The translations under genes and the position numbers were made by a program. This document shows positions 8,851 to 17,817 of a stretch of DNA of 64,000 nucleotides, one piece after another. The stretch covers positions 218,126-282,125 of the forward strand of contig NZ_NEJH01000007.1 in the NCBI RefSeq assembly GCF_002113025.1, in the 5' to 3' direction. The notes beneath the pieces were generated by a model. The model ran no database searches, was not told where the DNA came from, and worked only from the letters and a program-made list of their open reading frames with translations. Each line of letters begins with the position of its first letter. Position 1 is the first letter of the stretch. The DNA comes from Pseudomonas sp. B28(2017). Its GTDB lineage: Bacteria > Pseudomonadota > Gammaproteobacteria > Pseudomonadales > Pseudomonadaceae.

Positions 8851-8876
8851 AAGAAAAAGCCCCGTCAGTGCGGGGC
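8851..8876 (-). terminator. Intrinsic terminator after the fibre assembly gene
   Basis: On the minus strand GCCCCG-loop-CGGGGC is followed by TTTTTCTT, between the fibre assembly gene and the sheath gene. Confidence 0.75.
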
Positions 8877-8877
8877 G

Positions 8878-9468
8878 TCAGGACGCGGTATTGGTCAATC
8901 CGTCCGGCTTCAGCGGTCGTTTATCGCTGGCAGGAAAGTCTGCCGAGGTGGGCCAGGCCCGCAGTTCATTGCGGTAGGTACGCCAGGCCAGTTCCGTGCT
9001 GAGCGCGGCCGGGTCGGCATCCAGATGCTTGTCGATCTCCCGACCCGCCCAATGCAGTTCATTTTCGATCCATGACTGTTCTCGACGGCTCTGCATCGCC
9101 AGATCGCGTGCAGCATCCAGCACCCAAACCAGACCGTCCCAGACATAGGCCGCACTCGGTCGCGGCAGATCAGTCAGCTCGGCCGGCAACTCGCCCGGCA
9201 TCGAATGCGTCACTTCGACACCGTCGCTGGTGCGGAAAACCACGCCACGATGGTCAGGCACCACCAACCACGCCCCGTCCCTCCAGACGACCACCTGATC
9301 ATCACCGGCTTGGGGTGGTTCCTCCAGCGTGGCGCCCGCCGGTAGACCGCAGCCGCGACTTACATAGATGTCGTGCTGTCCGAGGTATTCACCGGTGGTT
9401 TCACTGAAGGTGTAAACATCGATCCAGCCACTTTCATCAAAAAAGCCATTCACTAAAGTCGTCATCAA
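8878..9468 (-). CDS. Tail fibre assembly chaperone (Tfa type)
   Basis: 196 residues immediately downstream of the fibre gene, with a four-base stop/start overlap. N-terminal FDESGWIDVYTFSETTGEYL and the central VVVWRDGAWLVVPDHRG match the Tfa-like chaperones that fold or cap distal fibre domains. The C-terminal helix (ENELHWAGREIDKHLD) is typical. It probably remains specific for this fibre's variable C-terminus. Confidence 0.8.
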   Translation of the reverse strand: MMTTLVNGFFDESGWIDVYTFSETTGEYLGQHDIYVSRGCGLPAGATLEEPPQAGDDQVVVWRDGAWLVVPDHRGVVFRTSDGVEVTHSMPGELPAELTDLPRPSAAYVWDGLVWVLDAARDLAMQSRREQSWIENELHWAGREIDKHLDADPAALSTELAWRTYRNELRAWPTSADFPASDKRPLKPDGLTNTAS

Positions 9469-11774
9469 TACATCCTGCAGATGTAGTTGTAAGCCACGTT
9501 GCGCATCCGCGTTTCCGTGCTCACACGGGCGACGGCGGATGGGTTGAAAGTTACAGAGAGATTGCTTGTCGCACTGACTCGTGGTGCAGCGGGGATATCA
9601 CTCGTCATGTAACCACCCGCCGTAAATACGCCGGTCGCCGTATTCACAATCAACATCGAATCGTCATCTTGCAGCCTGAGTTCACCCGTCATGTTTTGTA
9701 GCGCGTCGAGCTGCAGACTCAACACCGGGCGCCCAAAGTCGGGATCGATGCCGCGCCCGCCATCCAGACCACGAATCGACTCGGCGCGCATGTCGGGCAG
9801 GAAGCCGCTGGGATACACGGCGGCCAATGCTGGGTACCACTCGACATTGAACGGCTGCCCCCCCATCAAAACGCATTTGTCGGGTGGCGTAGCGGTTGGC
9901 CATGGAAACGGCACACCGACGGGAAGCGAAAATATGGAAGCAGGATCAAAATTGCTTTCGGTCCAGATCCCCCCGAAATTCTGCGCATCAACCTGTATGT
10001 TTATTTTGCCCGAGGCGTTTTCATAGCCAATGTAGATTTTGTTGGCGTCCTGACCCGCCACCCCGCCTTGCTGCACGGGAGTGAAACCCAAAGCAGGTTG
10101 GTACGCAGCAGGGTCAAAGTTACTGGTGTCCCAACCCGTTACCCATTCACTGAATACGTATCCCTCTGGGGTCTGAACACCGCCACGGGTGTAAGTTGTA
10201 CCGGTGTTATAGCCGATGATTTGTTGCCAGAGGGTGTCTTGGCTGACCGCAACCAGCAGGGGGGAGAATTGACACCCCTCTGGAACGTTCGGCCCGGGGT
10301 TCACCCGGTAAATGCCCACGGTGGTGATTGTGTTTATATCGGTGCCATCGGGAAGGACAATCCCCCCCTGCCCCCAGCCATATGCCCCCGCGAGCAATAC
10401 ACGGCCTGGCGTGTCATCTTGGGGAGAGGTTTGTTTAACCAGATCGGTTGAGTCCCAGGTGCTTTCCCATTCGCCCCAAACACCGGCCGTCAAGGCCCGG
10501 CGGTGTAGGGTGTGGTCAGCATTCCCATAAATCTCCTGGAAGGCGTATTGACCGGGTGTAATCGCCGAGACGCGAACCCAACCCTCATAGATTCCGCCTC
10601 CTGGCCCACCTGTGCCATTGCTGATGAAATAGAGAGCCGTCTCCGCGTTCAAGCCACCGATGTCAACATCACTGACTGCATAGGCGGGCCCGCCCCAGCC
10701 GAACGCTCCGACCTTCATCAGTGCATCAGGCGTTGCATCGTGCAGATCGAGTTGCACAGCAGCGGTCGCGGCGGTGCCCAGCCCGAGGTTATTCCGAGCC
10801 TCAACCACATCCGCAACATCACCCAGGTTTTCACTCACCGCCAGGGCATCGGTGATGCCGTAGCCGGCCAGGGTGGTCGGGTTGGTACCGGCGATTACGC
10901 GCCCAAGGGCATCGACGGTGACACTGCGAAACGTGCCAATGCCCACTCCATTGCCGCCCGCGATAATCTCGAACTGCAAACCGGTGCTGCCCAAGGTGAT
11001 CGGCGCGTCGGTGATCAACTGCCAAAGGCTGTCGCCGTTGACGCTGCCCTGCTCGACGTGGACGAACAGCCCGGGGGTCACTTCCAGACTATTGTCGGCA
11101 TCGGTGGCCCGCGTCCAGCCTTCGGCGCTGACGACATACAGGCCGTTGTCATGGGCCTCTGCCTGGGCGGTCACCAGCACCCGGTCACCGACGACCACAG
11201 TCACGTCATCGAGGGTCTGCACATTGCTCAGGGTGATGGGGACCGTGGCCGCTACCCGCGCTGACTGCTTGTGATCCAGTTTGGCCAGTTCCTCCTGGAT
11301 CTTGAGGTCCACGTATTCACGCGTGGCCAGCACCACCGCCGGGTCGATCTTCAGCACGATGTTCGCCGAGCTGCTGACGATGAAGTTCATCCGCACCACT
11401 TGGGTCTTGCCACTGCCTTGGTCCAGCAACGGTTTGTAGCTCGGCGCGCAGTTGGCCACCGCCACCAGGTCGCCGTCGATATCGTACAGGCCGATCTCGC
11501 GAATCCACTCACCGCCGACTTCGGGCGGAATGATCTGCTCGGTGATCACCGTGTTGGGGTTGGCCGGATCGACACGGATCTGGTTGATCGGCGCCCGGCG
11601 CCATTCGTTGATCAACTGGGTCTGCAGGCGATCGGGAATCGGGTCGGTGCCGTTGGCATCGCCCAGGCCCATCTCGGTGAACATCCAGTCCAGGCCCATG
11701 GCGATGGCATTGGCGTGTTTGGCTTCACCGACTGCCGTGAGGATGGCAAAAAACTGACTGCTCTTATCAATCAT
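9465..11774 (-). CDS. H: Tail fibre protein
   Basis: 769 residues. I chose the ATG at 11774 (MIDKSSQFFAIL) because it overlaps the I stop by eight bases; an upstream ATG at 11825 would add 17 unlikely residues. The first 160 residues form the DUF3751-type collar domain that attaches to the baseplate. Central repeats (ITDALAVSENLGDVAD, then NNLGLGTAATA) are classic phage fibre repeats. The C-terminus, ending MRNVAYNYICRMY, is a common receptor-binding tip. This gene should decide host range. Confidence 0.92.
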   Translation of the reverse strand: MIDKSSQFFAILTAVGEAKHANAIAMGLDWMFTEMGLGDANGTDPIPDRLQTQLINEWRRAPINQIRVDPANPNTVITEQIIPPEVGGEWIREIGLYDIDGDLVAVANCAPSYKPLLDQGSGKTQVVRMNFIVSSSANIVLKIDPAVVLATREYVDLKIQEELAKLDHKQSARVAATVPITLSNVQTLDDVTVVVGDRVLVTAQAEAHDNGLYVVSAEGWTRATDADNSLEVTPGLFVHVEQGSVNGDSLWQLITDAPITLGSTGLQFEIIAGGNGVGIGTFRSVTVDALGRVIAGTNPTTLAGYGITDALAVSENLGDVADVVEARNNLGLGTAATAAVQLDLHDATPDALMKVGAFGWGGPAYAVSDVDIGGLNAETALYFISNGTGGPGGGIYEGWVRVSAITPGQYAFQEIYGNADHTLHRRALTAGVWGEWESTWDSTDLVKQTSPQDDTPGRVLLAGAYGWGQGGIVLPDGTDINTITTVGIYRVNPGPNVPEGCQFSPLLVAVSQDTLWQQIIGYNTGTTYTRGGVQTPEGYVFSEWVTGWDTSNFDPAAYQPALGFTPVQQGGVAGQDANKIYIGYENASGKINIQVDAQNFGGIWTESNFDPASIFSLPVGVPFPWPTATPPDKCVLMGGQPFNVEWYPALAAVYPSGFLPDMRAESIRGLDGGRGIDPDFGRPVLSLQLDALQNMTGELRLQDDDSMLIVNTATGVFTAGGYMTSDIPAAPRVSATSNLSVTFNPSAVARVSTETRMRNVAYNYICRMY

Positions 11775-12378
11775 AGGGATAAACGTCCAAAGTATCGGTT
11801 TCATCGACGCAAAGCGCCGGGCCAAAAGTGCCGGTCACGTCGATGTCTTGCGGGGCCGGTGGGTACACGTCGATCTCTTCGCCCTCTTGCACGCACACGG
11901 CGATGCCCAGCACTCCCTCGGTCTGCAGACTGAGCGCCAGGTTGGTCATGTGCCGGCTGACCGGACGGGCGTCGTCGATCAACCAAGCCAGTTCCTCGTA
12001 CAGTTCCTCGGTGATGCCCGCGTCGTTCAGGCCGACCTCCAGGGCGAAGGTGCCGGGCACGCCTTCCGGCACGGTGTCGAACCACTCGACCACGTCGATC
12101 AGGTAGCCCAAGGGCTCGACCACCCGACGCAGCGCACCGATGGTGCCTTTGCGCGCGTGCACGTCGTACGCCGAACGGATCGCCGTGCGCTTGGCCTCCT
12201 GCGTCCAGTTGTTGTTCCAGCGGTCCACCGACCAGGCCGACGCCAGATACGGCAACAGGTGTTCAGGGCAGGTGTCGGCGTTGTACAAACTGCGCAGCGG
12301 AATCAGCGTGCTTTCGTAGTTGGCCGCTTCCACGGCCAACTCCAGCGGCGTGCTGTTGAGCGGTAACTGGCTGCTCAT
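11767..12378 (-). CDS. I: Tail protein I
   Basis: 203 residues, matching the P2 gpI baseplate family with the usual ALRRVVEPLGYLIDVVEWF block. gpI links the wedge to the fibres. It starts one base after the J stop and overlaps the fibre start. Confidence 0.92.
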   Translation of the reverse strand: MSSQLPLNSTPLELAVEAANYESTLIPLRSLYNADTCPEHLLPYLASAWSVDRWNNNWTQEAKRTAIRSAYDVHARKGTIGALRRVVEPLGYLIDVVEWFDTVPEGVPGTFALEVGLNDAGITEELYEELAWLIDDARPVSRHMTNLALSLQTEGVLGIAVCVQEGEEIDVYPPAPQDIDVTGTFGPALCVDETDTLDVYPYD

Positions 12379-12379
12379 G

Positions 12380-13258
12380 TCAGGCCCCCAGCGTCACGCT
12401 GTAACCGGTGCAATACGCCGCCTCGGCCTTGCTCGGCTTGATATCAGTCCAATCCAGCAATTCAACCCGGGCGATGCCGGGAATGTGCAACTGCGCATCG
12501 ATCCCCGAGCGCGCCACTTCCAGCCCCAAACGACGACGCGGGTTGATCCACTCGCCCAGGCGTTTCTGGCTTTCGGCCAGATAGGCTTCGTTTTCCGGCC
12601 CCGGTGCCTGGGGGTACAGCACTGCTTCAATGTGGTAATCGATGACCACGGCGCTCTGCACCGTGAGGCGGTCGGCCACCGGCCGCACGTCCTCGTCATT
12701 GAGGTGCAGCCGGACCTCTTCCAGCAGTTCTGGCGAGGCCGCGCCGCTGCCTTCCAGGCTGAGCACGGTGACCACCACTACGGCCGGCGATGGGCTTTCC
12801 GCTGTGGCATCGGCCACCAACCCGGAAGCGTTGCGTGCATGCAAGATGTAGCTGTTGCGCGGCCCCGCCGTGGTCAGCCCCTCATACGACAGCTGCACCC
12901 GCTCGCGCAGGGCATCGTCCTCTTCGAGCACCTGCGGCGTCGGTGGCACGGTGCTCGGATCTCCGGCCTGAATCACCAGGCGTTGCAGGTTGACGTTGGC
13001 GGCCAGGTGATCGAGGTCGGCGCGTTCGGCGTGGGCCAACAGCAAGGCCTTGCCCGCATCGTTGACCCGCGCCCGGTTCTGCAAGGCGCCATACGCGGCC
13101 TGCTCGATCAGCTTGAGCACCGGGTCGCTCTCCAGCTCCGCGCTCCAGTTGTCGCCCATGCTCAGGCGGAAGGCTTCCAGTTTCTCCTGGTAGACCTCTT
13201 CAAAATCGAGGTCTTCCAGCACTTGCGGCGGCGGCAGGGCCGCCAGCTCCATGGTCAT
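12380..13258 (-). CDS. J: Baseplate assembly protein J
   Basis: 292 residues with the gpJ/T4 gp6-like wedge family pattern (LEDLDFEEVYQEKLEAF near the N-terminus, EEDDALRERVQLSYEGLTTAG in the centre, GRKN-like PGPENEAYLAESQKRL later). It forms the baseplate wedge. Four-base ATGA overlap with W. Confidence 0.93.
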   Translation of the reverse strand: MTMELAALPPPQVLEDLDFEEVYQEKLEAFRLSMGDNWSAELESDPVLKLIEQAAYGALQNRARVNDAGKALLLAHAERADLDHLAANVNLQRLVIQAGDPSTVPPTPQVLEEDDALRERVQLSYEGLTTAGPRNSYILHARNASGLVADATAESPSPAVVVVTVLSLEGSGAASPELLEEVRLHLNDEDVRPVADRLTVQSAVVIDYHIEAVLYPQAPGPENEAYLAESQKRLGEWINPRRRLGLEVARSGIDAQLHIPGIARVELLDWTDIKPSKAEAAYCTGYSVTLGA

Positions 13259-13581
13259 GTCGACACCTCTAACAACACATCGCCGCCCAGGTACTGCCCG
13301 GTCAGTTCAAAGGTGATACGTCCGTCGAGGATGGCCACGGCGCGCACCCGCCCGAGTTTCAACCGCGGCTCCCAACGCCCAAGCGTGCTGGCCACTTCCG
13401 CCTGCACGGCACTTTTCCAGCCGTCATTGACTGGCAAGTCGACAAAACGCCGCAGCTTGCTACCGTACTCCGGGCGCATGCGTCGGCTGCCCAGTGGAGT
13501 GGAGAGAATGTCCTCGATGGACTGGCGCAGGTGATCGAGGCCGGAGATCAGCTGACCGGTACGGCGATCCAGTCCGATCAT
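13255..13581 (-). CDS. W: Baseplate protein W (gp25-like)
   Basis: 108 residues with the signature SIEDILSTPLGSRRMRPEYG of the GPW/gp25 family, a lysozyme-derived fold that nucleates sheath assembly. It lies between V and J as in P2. Confidence 0.95.
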   Translation of the reverse strand: MIGLDRRTGQLISGLDHLRQSIEDILSTPLGSRRMRPEYGSKLRRFVDLPVNDGWKSAVQAEVASTLGRWEPRLKLGRVRAVAILDGRITFELTGQYLGGDVLLEVST

Positions 13582-13586
13582 GTAGG

Positions 13587-13832
13587 TCAGCCCTCGACCG
13601 CGATAAAGTCCACCCGGCCTTCCAGGTAGCCGATGGCGGCGTTATCGTTCGACGCCACCGAGACCTGCCCCTTGGTCACCCGCAACGTACCGCTGCACTG
13701 GGGCAGGATCAGCACCCGGGAGGTATAGAGCGTGTCGCGAAACACCCGCACCGCGTCCAGCGTGGCCGGCATGGGTGGATTGGCGTCAGGCTCGTCGGGC
13801 GACACGGCGGCGCCTTTGATTTTGGTCGTCAT
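13587..13832 (-). CDS. Small conserved phage protein between V and W
   Basis: 81 residues, no known domain that I recognise. It ends AAIGYLEGRVDFIAVEG and has an acidic, Pro-rich N-terminus. The start is preceded by GGAG, and the gene sits tightly between W and a terminator, so it is a real part of the baseplate operon. Confidence 0.7.
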   Translation of the reverse strand: MTTKIKGAAVSPDEPDANPPMPATLDAVRVFRDTLYTSRVLILPQCSGTLRVTKGQVSVASNDNAAIGYLEGRVDFIAVEG

Positions 13833-13844
13833 GGTTTGCTCCAG

Positions 13845-13871
13845 GCATAAAAAGGCCCGCGCATGGCGGGC
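13845..13871 (-). terminator. Intrinsic terminator after V
   Basis: On the minus strand GCCCGC-loop-GCGGGC is followed by CTTTTTATG. It lies between V and the small 81-residue gene. Confidence 0.7.
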
Positions 13872-13891
13872 TGAATGTGAACGGAATCGGG

Positions 13892-14449
13892 TTAATGCGA
13901 GTGGTTGCTGCTGTTGCCAGTGGCGTCCATGATTTTGCCGTCACCCTGAATGTCACCCGTTACGCGTAACGGCCCGTTGATCGTGACCGCACCGGTCAGA
14001 TCGATGGCGGCGGCCTGGCCGGTTATCGCGTTATCCGTAACGGCCAGAGTCGAGGCGCCGACACGGATCAGGACCTGCCCACTCGGCACACTGATGGTGT
14101 AGCTATTGGCCTGCCAGTCGTAGACCAGCGAGCCGCCATCTTCGAAGTGCCAGGCCTCGACATGATCGCGGTTGTCCGGCGGTGCCCCGGCATTGCCATA
14201 CAACCCCGGGATAAAGGTCCCCATGGCCGGCTCACCGCTAGGGCTGAACAAAACGCCCTGCTCATTCATGCTCGGCACCCGCCAGTGGCGGGCCTTGCCG
14301 GCGGCCAGGCTGTGCCAACGAACCCAGGCACTGACCCAGTCACCTGACTTGACCCGCACCCGGCCGGCCTCCAGATCGATGCCGACCACCACGCTGGGCA
14401 ACAGCATGGCGGCGATCATCCGGTCATGTTCAGCGCTGGGGTACCCCAT
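13892..14449 (-). CDS. V: Baseplate spike protein V
   Basis: 185 residues, the phage baseplate assembly V family. The N-terminal OB-fold (SVVVGIDLEAGRVRVKSGDW) is followed by a short beta-helix spike region, with a His-containing end (SSNSHSH-like, NSSNHSH) that would bind an iron ion at the tip. It is the membrane-piercing spike. Confidence 0.9.
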   Translation of the reverse strand: MGYPSAEHDRMIAAMLLPSVVVGIDLEAGRVRVKSGDWVSAWVRWHSLAAGKARHWRVPSMNEQGVLFSPSGEPAMGTFIPGLYGNAGAPPDNRDHVEAWHFEDGGSLVYDWQANSYTISVPSGQVLIRVGASTLAVTDNAITGQAAAIDLTGAVTINGPLRVTGDIQGDGKIMDATGNSSNHSH

Positions 14450-14969
14450 TCTCCAGATCCTCCGGCTGAAAGTAGTGGTCTTCGTTGCCGATACCGGTGC
14501 AACCGTCGACGTTCAGGTACAGGCTGCCCGGAGGTTCAATCGGCCATGGCCATTCAAGTTCGCCGACCTGAAACACCTGCTTCCATTCGACAATCCACAT
14601 CACGAACTGGGCCAGCTCGGGCATCGAGTCATCCGGAAAGGCATGGACATCCTGCACCTCCTCGACAAAGTCCAGATCCCAATATTGCCCGCGTAAAATC
14701 TTGCTGATCTCGGTGGCTAGAATGGCCGCCTGCAAGGCGGCTTTACTGAGGGTGGAATCAACCATGATGCACACCTGAAAACGACCAGTCAGCGACGTTT
14801 TACCACTGCCATTGTCCGTCGCTTCACCAATGTCCGTCAGGGCAAACAACACCGCCGGCAGCCCCACCTCGGCCTCCAGCTCGGGAAACGACTCGACGCT
14901 GGCCACCATCGGCAAGCGCTCGCGAAAGGTGGCCTCAATGGCGTTGTGTAAGGTCGTCAGTTCATCCAT
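14430..14969 (-). CDS. Putative tail completion or connector protein
   Basis: 179 residues. The N-terminal half (HNAIEATFRERLPMVASVES, then VCIMVDSTLSKAALQAAIL) resembles the small tail-terminator/completion proteins found between head-joining and baseplate genes. The C-terminal 60 residues (WPWPIEPPGSLYLNVDG) are typical of Pseudomonas phage homologues. I cannot name a family. It overlaps V by 20 bases. Confidence 0.7.
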   Translation of the reverse strand: MDELTTLHNAIEATFRERLPMVASVESFPELEAEVGLPAVLFALTDIGEATDNGSGKTSLTGRFQVCIMVDSTLSKAALQAAILATEISKILRGQYWDLDFVEEVQDVHAFPDDSMPELAQFVMWIVEWKQVFQVGELEWPWPIEPPGSLYLNVDGCTGIGNEDHYFQPEDLENGVPQR

Positions 14970-15327
14970 TGTTCAAACTCAGTGTGAAGGCGACCATGCC
15001 GGCGCCGTCCGGTTCGCGCTTGCTCACCTTGTAGCGGCCACCCCCTTGCTCGGTCGGCAGATCGATGGTCAGGAAACTGTCTTTATCAATCCCCGTCGCA
15101 TCCACCACCCGGGCCGTGAAGGTCGGGGCCAGCACGTTGTCGGTCACGATGGCATTGCCCAGGCGCACGCTCTTCGATTTGCCACCCACGTCGGCGCCGA
15201 CAAAGGGCGAGAGAAAGGCACCGAACAGCGCCACCCCATCCGGCTTGATCGCTCGGTCACCCAAGCGACCCACCAGCACCGCATCCATGCGCGCCGTGAT
15301 GTCGCGGAAGCGTTCCATTCCCGTCAC
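14962..15327 (-). CDS. Head-tail attachment protein (lambda FII / Phage_attach-like)
   Basis: 121 residues, starting MERFRDITARMDAVLVGRLGD after an optional MTG. The size, position after the DUF2190 gene and the pattern of a short N-terminal helix followed by beta strands (ARVVDATGIDKDSFLTIDLP) fit the lambda gpFII-type head-tail joining family. Assignment rests on weak similarity and position. Confidence 0.65.
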   Translation of the reverse strand: MTGMERFRDITARMDAVLVGRLGDRAIKPDGVALFGAFLSPFVGADVGGKSKSVRLGNAIVTDNVLAPTFTARVVDATGIDKDSFLTIDLPTEQGGGRYKVSKREPDGAGMVAFTLSLNNG

Positions 15328-15644
15328 TGAATCAGCAACGCTTCGGCAATCCCGCCGACCGGAGCGCTCATCAGCTTGCCGAACGGCACCAGGTCACCGG
15401 TGGCCACCAGCGGATCGACCAGCACACCGCCTTGCAGGGCCACCTTCTGCCCTTGCAACAGTGCCGCATCGGCGGGCAAACGCCAGACGCCGTCGAGATG
15501 GCCCACCAGGACATCACCCGCCGCACCACTGGCAATCGGGATGACCACCGTATCAACCAGCACCAACGGCACCCCCGCCATCGCGCCACCATCTGGCGCC
15601 ACAAAAGTCAGCGTGCTACCGGGGCCGGAATAATTCTTGGACAT
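15324..15644 (-). CDS. DUF2190 capsid-decoration protein
   Basis: 106 residues from ATG 15644, which has AGGAGA upstream; a longer frame to 15683 lacks a good site. It is rich in beta strands with VVIPIASGAAGDVLVGHLDG and LPADAALLQGQKVALQGGVL, the DUF2190 pattern. These proteins stabilise or decorate the capsid, like lambda gpD by position. The gene starts downstream of a terminator that follows the capsid gene. Confidence 0.85.
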   Translation of the reverse strand: MSKNYSGPGSTLTFVAPDGGAMAGVPLVLVDTVVIPIASGAAGDVLVGHLDGVWRLPADAALLQGQKVALQGGVLVDPLVATGDLVPFGKLMSAPVGGIAEALLIQ

Positions 15645-15666
15645 GCGTTTTTCTCCTGCACAGAAA

Positions 15667-15691
15667 CAACAAACCCCGCACACGGCGGGGT
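15667..15691 (-). terminator. Intrinsic terminator after the capsid gene
   Basis: On the minus strand ACCCCGC-loop-GCGGGGT is followed by TTGTTGTTT, 20 bases beyond the capsid stop. Confidence 0.75.
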
Positions 15692-15711
15692 ATTGAGGTG
15701 AATCACTATTG

Positions 15712-17817
15712 TCAGCGGGCTTTAGTCGCTACCGCACCGACCGACTTGTTCAGGCCGCGATAGTCCAGCGCCGCGACCCCAGCGTCGATTCGCACCTTGC
15801 TCGTCACACCATCAATGGTGAAGCCCTGTTGCTGCTCCATGTAGGGCTGTTCAACGCCGTCCAGGTAGGCGACTTCGATGGTGTCCGCGCCTTGGCGGGC
15901 TGCCTGATACCAGGTGGTCGCTGAATCATCGTCAAGACGTGGTTCGGCGATCACTGCGGCGAAGTTGCGGATCGGGTTGTCGATACCGGCATTGGTATCG
16001 ACGCCGGGTACGGACGCCGAGCGGATCAGTTGGTTGGTCTTGTCTTCCAGCGCCACCGGTACCAAAACAAACGCCGGGCGAATGTTCAGCGTCCGGGGCT
16101 TGCCGCCCTCGACCTGAGTTTTCTGCAAGGCCATGGCGGTCTTGGCCTTGCTCAGCGCTTCAATCGACATATTGGCGCCGGCACCGGTGAACAGGTTGTT
16201 TCGCTCGGCATCGAACAACTCTTTGCCGTCGCTCATCACCGGCGAATGGATCAGCGTGTCGTAGACCAGGTCGCCGATGGTGCCGCGCGCGGCCAAGCCC
16301 ATGTTGTAGGGCACCGTGCTCAGCTGGTCGAGGTCGTCGTTGATGATCGCCTGACGGGTGATGCTGAACATTTCACCGTAGGTGGCCAGGCGGATTTTTT
16401 CGCCACGGTCACTGGTGGTGATGTATTTGTATTCCGCACCTGGGCGAACTTCACGCAGGCTCGGGAAGGCCCCCATGCCGACCCGGGATGCCACCTTAAA
16501 GTCACTCAAGCGGCCCTTTTTGGTCCACAGGTGGTAGGTCTCCGGCGCCTCGTCCCAGCCGAGCAGCACCGACTTGGCGGCGCTGTCCACCAGGATGTTG
16601 CCGAAGTCGCTGGAGTCATGGGTGAACGCCAGCCCGACCATGGCCATCGGATCAAGGGTGGCCACCAGAATGCCGCGATCATGCAGCGAAGCACGGGCCA
16701 GCTCACGCAGGCTCATGTGGTTATAGGCGTTGTCCTTCTGATTTTCCGCCTGACCCAAACGACCCGCCAGCGAGGCGCGCACCGAATCGCCGACCAGGTT
16801 GCCATTGCTGACGTGGCCATGGTGGTTAGGGCCACCCGTTGGGGTCGTGGTCGAGCCCAGCGCAACCAGCAGTTTTTCTCGCGCCATCTCGGCCGTGCAG
16901 CTTAGGTCATTGAGGCAGGTGTTGAGCAGCTCGGTGTGGCTGGTGACCAGCGAGCCGCAGAACGCGGCATTGATCGCCGTGCGGCGAGCACCGTCCGCCG
17001 CCATGACCTGGGCGCGCATCTGATCGAGAGTCAGCGCGACCGGCGCCGGATCGACAACCGGCGCTGGAGTCGGGGCTGGAGCGGGAGCCGGAGCAGGCGC
17101 TGGGGTTGGAGCGGAAGCGCGCGGATTGAACAGATTTTGTGCCGAGGTAGGCATGTTGTTGAACTCCTGCATGCGTTTTGAAGTGAGTTGAGCGGCCGCC
17201 TTGAACGGGTCAAGCACGTTGTCAGCGAAACCGGCCGCCACCGCTTCGTTGCCATCCATCCAGGTTTCAGCCTTGAGCAGCGCCTGAATGTCCTCAATCG
17301 CCTTGCCCGACTTGCGCATGTACGCCTGAATTAGCGTGCTCTCGACTTTGTCGAGTAGGTCGGCGTACTCGCGCATGGCGTCGGCATCACCCACCTGACC
17401 ACCCCACGGCTTGTGAATCATCATCATGGCGTTGGCCGGCATGTTGATTTCATCCCCGGCCATGGCAATTACACTGGCCATCGAAGCGGCGAGACCATCG
17501 ATGTACACCACGACCCGCGCCGAATGGCCGCGCAGCAGGTTGTACATGGTGGTGCCTTCAAACACGTCGCCACCCGGCGAGTGAATGTGAAGATTGATCT
17601 GTGACACGTCACCCAGGGCGGCCAGATCACGGGCGAACTGCTTGGCGGTAATGCCCCAAGCACCGATCTCGTCGTACAGCATCACCTCGACCACCCCGCG
17701 CTGCACCGCACGGAGCGAATACCAGCTTTCGCCGGGCTTATTCGTCGGAGTTATCGAGGCTCTCGGCCTCATCAACGACAGGTTTTTTTGGCTGTTCATC
17801 GGTTTGCGTTTTTCCAT
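15712..17817 (-). CDS. ClpP-like prohead protease / major capsid protein fusion
   Basis: About 701 residues from ATG 17817; ATGs at 17799 and 17772 are also possible, and all overlap the portal 3' end. Residues 40-215 are a ClpP/S14 serine protease with HSPGGDVFEG, catalytic Ser in GLAASMAS (about 112) and His in MMIHKP (about 135). A Pro/Ala linker (about 240-262) leads to a C-terminal major capsid domain with VASRVGMGAFPSLREV and GEMFSITRQAIINDDL, like Mu gpT-type and related capsids. The protease should free the capsid domain by self-cleavage. Such fusions are known but less usual than separate genes. Confidence 0.92.
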   Translation of the reverse strand: MEKRKPMNSQKNLSLMRPRASITPTNKPGESWYSLRAVQRGVVEVMLYDEIGAWGITAKQFARDLAALGDVSQINLHIHSPGGDVFEGTTMYNLLRGHSARVVVYIDGLAASMASVIAMAGDEINMPANAMMMIHKPWGGQVGDADAMREYADLLDKVESTLIQAYMRKSGKAIEDIQALLKAETWMDGNEAVAAGFADNVLDPFKAAAQLTSKRMQEFNNMPTSAQNLFNPRASAPTPAPAPAPAPAPTPAPVVDPAPVALTLDQMRAQVMAADGARRTAINAAFCGSLVTSHTELLNTCLNDLSCTAEMAREKLLVALGSTTTPTGGPNHHGHVSNGNLVGDSVRASLAGRLGQAENQKDNAYNHMSLRELARASLHDRGILVATLDPMAMVGLAFTHDSSDFGNILVDSAAKSVLLGWDEAPETYHLWTKKGRLSDFKVASRVGMGAFPSLREVRPGAEYKYITTSDRGEKIRLATYGEMFSITRQAIINDDLDQLSTVPYNMGLAARGTIGDLVYDTLIHSPVMSDGKELFDAERNNLFTGAGANMSIEALSKAKTAMALQKTQVEGGKPRTLNIRPAFVLVPVALEDKTNQLIRSASVPGVDTNAGIDNPIRNFAAVIAEPRLDDDSATTWYQAARQGADTIEVAYLDGVEQPYMEQQQGFTIDGVTSKVRIDAGVAALDYRGLNKSVGAVATKAR

